A stretch of 64,000 bases of DNA from Latrodectus hesperus (taxonomy: Eukaryota > Arthropoda > Arachnida > Araneae > Theridiidae). Below the pieces are notes generated by a model that saw nothing but the letters and a program-made list of their open reading frames with translations, was not told the origin of the DNA and made no database searches. The position numbers were made by a program, and so were the translations under genes. Below are positions 56,499 through 64,000 of the stretch, one piece after another; within the stretch, counting starts at the first letter, position 1, and every line of letters starts with the position of its first letter. The stretch covers positions 74,946,109 through 75,010,108 of the forward strand of contig CM075853.1 of assembly GCA_037975125.1 (NCBI GenBank), given 5' to 3'.

Positions 56499-59400
56499 AT
56501 TTTATCATAGAATGTATATTTCTGAACATTTAAAGGAACAAATTTTAAAATAGAAATCAATATTTACTGTAAGATATTTAGGCAGATATTTTGAAATTAA
56601 GTGTATAATGTCTCCTTAAATGATTTTTGATTGAAATATTAGTTCTAACTAAATTTTGCAATTGTTAAGAATTACAATACATACAATCATGTAATGGGTC
56701 TGTTAAAATGATCAAGATAATCTGATTATATTTAAAACCACATAGCAATGTGCCTTTTAATTATATGTACTCAGTTATACATTTGGATTTCGAAAACCTT
56801 TGAATTGCATAAAATATCTTTTACGTGGACGCATTTGATAGATTAAAAACAGAATTCATGCTTTTATTAGTGAAAAATATAGAACTATTTAATTAAAATG
56901 TGAATGAAATTCACAAGAAAAGCAACGAATCCAGCAGATAATGTGTATATTTAACTCATAAAAATTTAATACTTCCAATCATAGGAATCGTAATGATTTA
57001 AATTGAGAATATGAAAAAGCTAAGAATTTTTTACAGACAAAATATTTCAGCAATATCTCATGTCACACTATCTTGAGAAAGGTTGAAACAAATTTCAAAC
57101 TTTTGGCTCGCATACAAACTTATATCTAAATATTTCTCTTTTGGAATATTAAAATTATATGTTTCTGTAAAATCGTATATTATTTTCGATGATATTCAAT
57201 GGTATTTCACATTAAAACTGTTAGTCACAATAATTGATCCAACACTTTGCGTACAACCACAATCCGCTTAAAAAAAGAAATAGTTATGTTCCATTTAAAA
57301 AAATTATAAATATATTTAATTCTGTTTGAAAAAATGAAGGGAAAAATTAAATATAAATAAAAAGGTAAAGGGAAAAACTAACCCAGATTTTTAGAATGCA
57401 TTTATTATTTTCATACTTATAAAAGTTCTAATCTTGATTTAAAATACTACCGTACAGCATTTAAGCTCATTTTATGACGATGTAGAGAGTAAACGCATTT
57501 TATTATGTACACATACACGAATTACATACATGCATCGTTTATCTCTTTAATATTTTCAGTTGGCGATATTTTTTAAAGTGAAAAAACTAATAAATATTTC
57601 TGGCTAGAAATAGTTTTTAAAAGAATTATGCTTTTGTGGCTTCACCTTCTAGTCTAATGATGAGAAAATTGCATATGATATTATTTATAGTTCTTGTTAG
57701 CAAGTAACTTTCATTCTTTTCCCATTTTTGAAACGTATCAAAATAAGAATTATTTGTTGGTAGATACTTAAATTGTGTTTTTTAATAATCCCTTTATTTA
57801 AAAAGGTTCTAAATTGCATTTTTATTTTAAATAGTGATTTGGATAATTTTTTCCAAAATGTTATTCATAGATAAAAATAACGTATGTAAATAAATACATT
57901 TTGAATTGTTTAAATAAAGTGGCAAATGAAGAGGAAAAAATAGGAGAGTATGTAGGTTATGATGATTAATTTTAGATTTTTATAACATCTCTTAAATAAA
58001 TGTTTATAGTTTATATTTAAGAGAAAATATTTTTTATAATTAATTTTTTCAATCAATTGAAATATTTGTAGGTAGTGGAGTTTTTGTAATTTAGATGCTA
58101 GAAACAAGTACAGATCTTCCAAGAATAGACCTGTTACCCAAAGGTATCATTTCACTTAGAGGAACATTGCAATTAATAACTCTTAAATAGATTTTCATTA
58201 AGTTTCGGAAATCGAAGATACACTATTTTGATGGCGAAAACGACGTCTTTCAAAATCAGGTCACTATGGTCTAACAGAATAAGACAAAAAATATTTTTAA
58301 AACATCATTGTAAACCATTGATATTTTTAAATGGTTGTTTTGTTTTTTCCTGCGAATTATAATAGAACATCAGAAAATTATTAAAGAAACAATTTCATGG
58401 CGGATAAATTCTCATCCCATTACATCAACATATTTGCAAATACTTTAAATATTTACACAAAATTGGTGTAGGCATTCATGAATTATTTTTACATTTTGAA
58501 TCTTAAGATAATTCTTAAACGAAACACTTTTTGAATAAATTTTTTAAAATTCATATTTTGTTTAATAGATTTTTTCAATTCGGATAATGTAGATGTTATA
58601 TAATTGCTAAATTTTGTGGTGATTCTATGGGTTTATATAAATTAAAGTTTAAAATAACATTTCTCTGAAAATATTTTGGAACTATTTGGTTTTCATAGAA
58701 CTTAATATAAATGCACTCTTTTCAACATTCTATCTAAGATTAGATTACGAAAGCTGTCATATTTGTTATATTTAAATGTTTTGACACAAAATAATTTGAT
58801 TTAATAATCTCCTACTCTTCTAATTCCTAATTATTCTGTTCAGAACTGAAATTACAAAGTGAGATTTGATGTATAATGATTATTAGCAATACTTTTCAAA
58901 AGCTAATTAAAATATTTCTTTTTTTTAAAGTAGAAATGTTTATGAATAATATATGAAAAACAGTTTGAAATTTTGAGTTGTTAAAAAATATTAATAGATT
59001 TCATACAAAGAATTTTACTCTGAAAATCCTTTTATTTTCGAAATTTGTTACATATTGAGTGAAAAAATACGAACAGGAATTCCAAGAAAATAGTATTTTA
59101 AAGAAATCGAGCTCATTTTCTCAAATTATACTAAGTTTTATGCGTGATTATAAAACCAAAATTTCTTATAAATGTTATTCACGAGGCCTGGAACATCTCG
59201 AACCATCTACCATAAGTGCATAATCATTCTTCCATTTAGAAAAAATAAAAATTAGGAAAATACTTATTTAATTATCAAAAAATAATTCCATATAGCGCAA
59301 CATATATATACTTGACCTTACAAAAATTTGCTGAACTTTACTTGACCAATATTTTTTAAAGAAATAATATAAAGTACATTAGCAAACGTTGAATAATTTT

Positions 59401-61989
59401 ATACTTAAAAAAATGACTTCTATAATATAAATAAAATTTTCAGGGTTGCACAATTTTTACAATAACCGTAATTAGCAAAGTACATCAATTCACCGGAATT
59501 ACAAATGTTATAATTTATATTTCTTAATATATATGATAAAAAAAGAACGTAAAACATTTAAAAATTCCTTAATCTTTGAATATCATTTAATCATGTTATT
59601 TAATTTAGTGCAATGAATTGCCTTTCAATAACTATAAATCAGTTCGAATTAAATACTTATTTTGTCTACCGCGGAATTTTTCCTGAGATTGAAGTGAAAA
59701 CACCTGTGCACCAAATGGTATTAAATTTGTATCAGAATTTTTTGTCTTGTGACAAACTTAAAATAAAAGCTGATTCATTTGAAAATTTTGATTATACCTT
59801 GTAATTAACTTAAACTGCAATGAAAGGTGATTTGAAGTCTCTGTAAAATTGATGATATTAATATCATTCTTTCAGGTATTTTTATCGCTTCAACACTGGA
59901 TACTATTGGTTGATTTTCCTATTTAAAACTATCATCTATTGCGTAACTATTTGGTTAAAGAAAAAAAAAACATTTATGGTTTCGGATTTTATATCTCACA
60001 GTGAAATCTTTTTAATAGAGAAATATTGATATTTATTGTACCTCTCAATTTTTTAATAAGTATTTTGTTTTATCATTGCACAGAGTGTGAGTGTAAGTGT
60101 CCAAATGCAAAACTTTCGCTATAAATCCACTGAAGCACTCATGGAAGGCGTCGCACTTTCAATATTTAATAACTTCGTAACTAAAAGCAATTTATTAGTG
60201 CTCAACACCTCTACTATAACTGTATTTACAACAATTGTACCGAAATTACCTATGGAACATAGATTCGAGATGCAAAATAGCATTTTGAATAGAGCAAGTT
60301 AATTAAAGATATTATTTTTTAAATAAATATTTTTTGTAAAGCTTAAGTACATGGTTTCCATAAAGCTACGACTCATATAAGCGGGTTGACTTGTACAAGT
60401 AATTTACATGCAAGTTTTTTCCTCAGCATTTCGCATATATTTGATTTTTAGTGATTTATTTTGAAAAAAAAATGATAGTTAGTAATGTCATAGAATTAAA
60501 TTGCTCAAAAAAAGTTTTCTTTTAAATTTGTTTCAACTATTTAATTAGATTTTCTTAGCAAATTGATTAAGCCACAACTCAAAACATCAGGTTTTCGGTT
60601 GCAATTTTTTAATTTTCGACAGCCACCATTTTAAGTACACGACAGTACACCATTTAAGTTTTTGATATATACTTTCAAAAGTACAATATTTGATAATCAC
60701 ACTTTATAAATATATTCCTTTCTATGAATTCCTGATTTTTTTATTTGTGAATAAACATGTGAGTTCGTATTCTATAACGCAGTCTATAATAATTTCTGTA
60801 ATATAAATTTGTCATTAACTGTGGGAAGATTTGTTTTGCATAATTATTATGATTCAAAAAAACTAAATATGATAGATATAATTCAGCTTTAGAAATTTTG
60901 ATAAAAATGTTTCATATTTTAATTTTGTAACGAATTATTTTATATTTTAATAAATATACTTGCAGTACGCTATGTAAATTAAACTATTATACGAAATTAA
61001 TTTACATAAGAAATTCAAAACGTTTAAATTTGTTTAGTTAAATATACAACTTTTTAAATAAAAAAATTCATTTGGGAATAGTTATATGATTGTCCATGGG
61101 ATCACAAGAATTAAATATGCAATGTTTGGCTTTTTAATTTTTTAAAAAATTCTCTTAAGAATTTGATTTTAAATAATTTACAAATCCCCTATAACAAAAC
61201 ATCATTTTTGTAAACAATGTGATTACTGACAAACATTTATTTTTGATATTTTATTACAAAATAAAATTTATTTAATTTAAAGTTAGTGTTTTAAATTTTT
61301 CAGTATTTGCTACCAATATTATATTTAAATATGCAATCTGAACTTTAAAATATATTTTCAAGCTTTAACAAATACTATTTAATTTTTTATTTTTCTTCGG
61401 TTAAAGAAAATTTGATGAAATTCACAATCTTAAATTCTCTTCTTCATTTTGAATTTTAACAAGCATACAAAACTTATACGTAATTTAATAAAGGAAATCT
61501 GATTAAAAATTATATATTCCATATAAATAGATGTAAAAATATGTGTTGAAATATGAAATTTAAGCAATTTTTAATATTTTTCTTACGTATATTTTAGTTT
61601 CATGATTGAACGTCTATTTCTATTCTCTTCGATATTATAAATTAGAGCAAATGTAATAAATACTTGTTTAGTTGATAATTTCTTAGATGCAAAGCAAGTT
61701 GAAAAACAAGTTTTATTCGATATACTTAAGCATAAAATTACAATCAAATTATTTTATGTAAATTATCTACTTCGAAATGTTTAATATCAATTTCATTTTA
61801 TTCTCCAATAATAATGTTATTTTCATTTAAGTGATTAGTTGATTATCGAATTATTATATTCATGTTACATATGATGAAATGCTAAGATGTTTTGAAAGAA
61901 GATTTAAATCTTTGCAAAATGTTTTATTATTATCTAATCGATTTAAAGTACACTGATGTATAAAACTCAAGCAACCATCGAAACTTCAA

Positions 61990-62990
61990 TGAGATATCCA
62001 TGTGAGTGGGAAATTGAAAAAAGAGATTTTTGCAGTCAATTTAATGAACACGCTTTTCAACAAAAGGATCATGCGTATGCAAATATTAAAACAAAACCTC
62101 ACAGGCAACTTGAGAGTAAGTAAAATGCTTGTGGTTATTGAGGACAGCTCAGCTGTTATAAAAATTGGTCTTGAAAGCGTTATGAAAACAACTGCAGTGG
62201 ATGACCAATATATCATCCTGCTAGAGAAAAAAGCTCGAAACTTTCAGAAAGTACCATTTCTCAACAACTATGCACTTTTTTACAGTGTCAGACGCCCATT
62301 TTCTTTATCCTGAATACTGAATTATTTGCATGTTTGCCAACGGCGCGAACGTTTAGAGTGGAGCTAGGAGTATTAAAACCGGACATCTCATCAGATGAGT
62401 AATGTCCTTTTTTTACAAGAGAGTTAATTCTATGCACAAATGATTCTCAACGCCTGTTGATTTGAAGAAATGTTGAGACGCATCTTTTTCTATTCACATC
62501 ATGCAAAGAGACCGTGACGCGTGTATTCAAATTATTGTCTGTAGAGGCATTATGACAAACTGACTTCGACTGTTCCTTATGACTGTTAAGCTTCATGTTT
62601 TGACAGAGGTTCTGTAACTGGAGATCACTAGTTTCAGGTGGTACTCATATACGTTTCTAATGAGGTGCCATTAAAGCAGACTTCGTTTTTATAGATGAAA
62701 AAGCATAGCCACACCTGGCTGCTGCTGTTCAGCAGGTGCTGAAAAGAGAATATGTAACTTAAAGGGATAATCCACCTTACTCGCCTGATTTAAATCTCAT
62801 AAAACATATGTGAGAGGCTTCGAAGACGCATTTTGCAACATAAATATATCTTTCGGAGAAAACCCAACAATTGAAACAAATATTGCTGAGTATATGGAGA
62901 CAGTTCGAACCATTTTAGGTTCATTGAAGTAAGGGAAAACCATATCCCATTCTAAGGAACATTTACTTGTTGTTCTTTCTTTTGGACAGA
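61990..62990 (+). pseudogene. Second Tc1/mariner transposase relic
   Basis: A nearly full-length but heavily decayed Tc1-type transposase on the plus strand. The N-terminal part (about 62002-62300) reads MKTTAVDDQYIILLEKKARN, which matches the linker after the helix-turn-helix domain (usually TT-x-DDRYL-x-L-x-x-KRNR). After a frameshift CQRRERLEWS and NVLFLQES follow. Later RGSVTGDH is seen near 62610, and NPPYSPDLNLIKHM with a stop near 62775-62812. In active relatives the first and last catalytic acids sit in F-x-DESRF and SPDLNPIEHVW; here they are Q and K. Several stops and frameshifts confirm a dead copy. It differs in sequence from the 26.1-kb relic, so it belongs to another Tc1 lineage. 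Terminal inverted repeats were not recognised. Confidence 0.85.
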
Positions 62991-63133
62991 CAGTCATAAC
63001 ATGAGTTTAATAAAACCATTTTTGTGCAGTTCTACATTGTAGGCATTTTACTCATGTTTGCAAAACTGTGATTTCGTTATCCTTTTAATGAAATTGCATT
63101 CTTACTTTGCAAAATATCATGTCTTTCAGCTGA

Positions 63134-63288
63134 ATGGTTAGCGCTCCTGCCTTCGATTCAACAGTTCGTGGGTTCGAATCCCACCTTGGGCATGGATGTT
63201 TGTAGTGGTTTGGAATCCACTTTAAACCGTAAGTCCCGGTCTAATTAGCCCTCGTGTTTTAAAAATGACCGTTGAGTGACAAACAAAC
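63134..63288 (+). mobile_element. Short tRNA-derived SINE with 16-bp target duplication
   Basis: The head includes AGCTGAATGGTTAGCGC (box A-like, starting within the duplication) and box B GGGTTCGAATCCC (63170-63182), then a body of about 100 bases ending in GACAAACAAAC. The 16-bp sequence CATGTCTTTCAGCTGA occurs at 63118-63133 and again at 63289-63304, bracketing the insert. The first copy overlaps the expected start of the tRNA head, so the exact 5' junction is ambiguous. It is unrelated in body sequence to the 32.2/36.3-kb SINEs. Confidence 0.75.
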
Positions 63289-64000
63289 CATGTCTTTCAG
63301 CTGATTTTTCATTTTTTATAACTGTTATTATTTATTTATAAAATTGCTTTACAAATATTTCCAGACCCTTATAAAAAATTAACAACATAATCATTTTGAG
63401 GAGTTTGAGTTTTTCTCATATTAGAATTTAAATATAACTTTAATAATAATTCGTGTTATAAAGTGCAACAGGTTTTTATCTATTACATGTCAGTCTCATG
63501 CATATTTATCTTACATATGAATGTGACGTATATAAGACTGCAAAAGGTGAATTTTATCGTATGATTATAAATCTTTGATTATTTTTAACATTTTAAATTA
63601 AAGTATGATCTGTAATATTTTTCATATTTTTTTTAACATGAAGGAAACTTTTGAGAACGTGAGAAGACTTTATACAATTTATATGATTTAAACAGGTATT
63701 ACAGAAGTTTTTAATATACATTTTAAGAAATATTTTAATTTATTGAAACACATAATATTATTTCATATGAAAATGACTAGTATTTATAGTGTTAAATTTA
63801 AAAATATCTTACATTAGCCTTTTTTAAAAATATTTCTAAGATTTTCATGCAGCCTATAGAAAAAAATTTCTGCTTCAATAATAATAAAATAACTAATTGC
63901 TTTCATTAATTATCTTTCAAATGTATTACTTTTACTTGCATTAAAAACTTTGAGAGTTAAATTGTTAATATCTACATATAACAGGTATTTAAAAATAGAA

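Noticed and set aside
60087..60302. Plus-strand open frame of 71 codons with mixed composition
   Set aside because: No recognisable family motif and no flanking exon signals; length is compatible with chance.
63122..63195. Functional tRNA gene
   Set aside because: Box A and box B are present, but the acceptor stem does not close, and the segment is the head of a SINE bounded by a direct repeat. The same applies at 32192, 36543 and 49867.

Overview
The window is AT-rich animal DNA of the kind found in arthropods, most likely a spider or other chelicerate. Evidence: spliced immunoglobulin exons with very long introns, a Tc1 relic of a type I associate with spiders, tRNA-derived SINEs, decayed LINEs and at least ten long (AT)n arrays. 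The species call is inference; no operons, bacterial signals or CRISPR arrays were seen.

The only host gene I can support is a Dscam-family cell-adhesion receptor on the minus strand. Four exons are visible, in transcript order: 38526-38365 (first half of Ig2), 28574-28425 (second half of Ig2), 25069-24773 (Ig3) and 10518-10249 (Ig4). All have AG/GT splice sites, intact frames and phase-1 boundaries at both ends, so they join without a frame break. Introns are about 9.8, 3.4 and 14.3 kb. I found neither the Ig1 exon (expected above 38.5 kb) nor the Ig5 exon (expected below 10.2 kb), so the gene probably runs off both ends.

The introns hold the following. 0-10 kb: an (AT)n pair, a GC-elevated island near 1.3-1.7 kb and a LINE relic at 4.76-6.35 kb. 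10-25 kb: (AT)n arrays, GC-elevated islands at 12.3-13.9 and 15.5-16.0 kb, and an internally deleted LINE with gag zinc knuckles, endonuclease, RNase H and zinc tail at 18.4-21.9 kb. 25-28 kb: a 5'-truncated Tc1 transposase relic abutting an (AT)n array. 28-38 kb: a MITE-like inverted-repeat element, two inverted copies of one SINE and a 172-bp direct repeat. 38-64 kb: palindromes and a tandem duplication near 47.5-48.0 kb, a tRNA-like SINE with an unusually long 42-bp duplication at 49.5-49.9 kb, a GC-elevated island at 53.3-53.7 kb, a possible LTR remnant at 54.5-55.2 kb, a second Tc1 relic at 62.0-63.0 kb and a short SINE with a 16-bp duplication at 63.1-63.3 kb.

No new multi-gene system is visible. 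The more interesting points are the undivided, non-duplicated Dscam exon layout, the long target duplication, the palindrome cluster and the unexplained GC-elevated islands.
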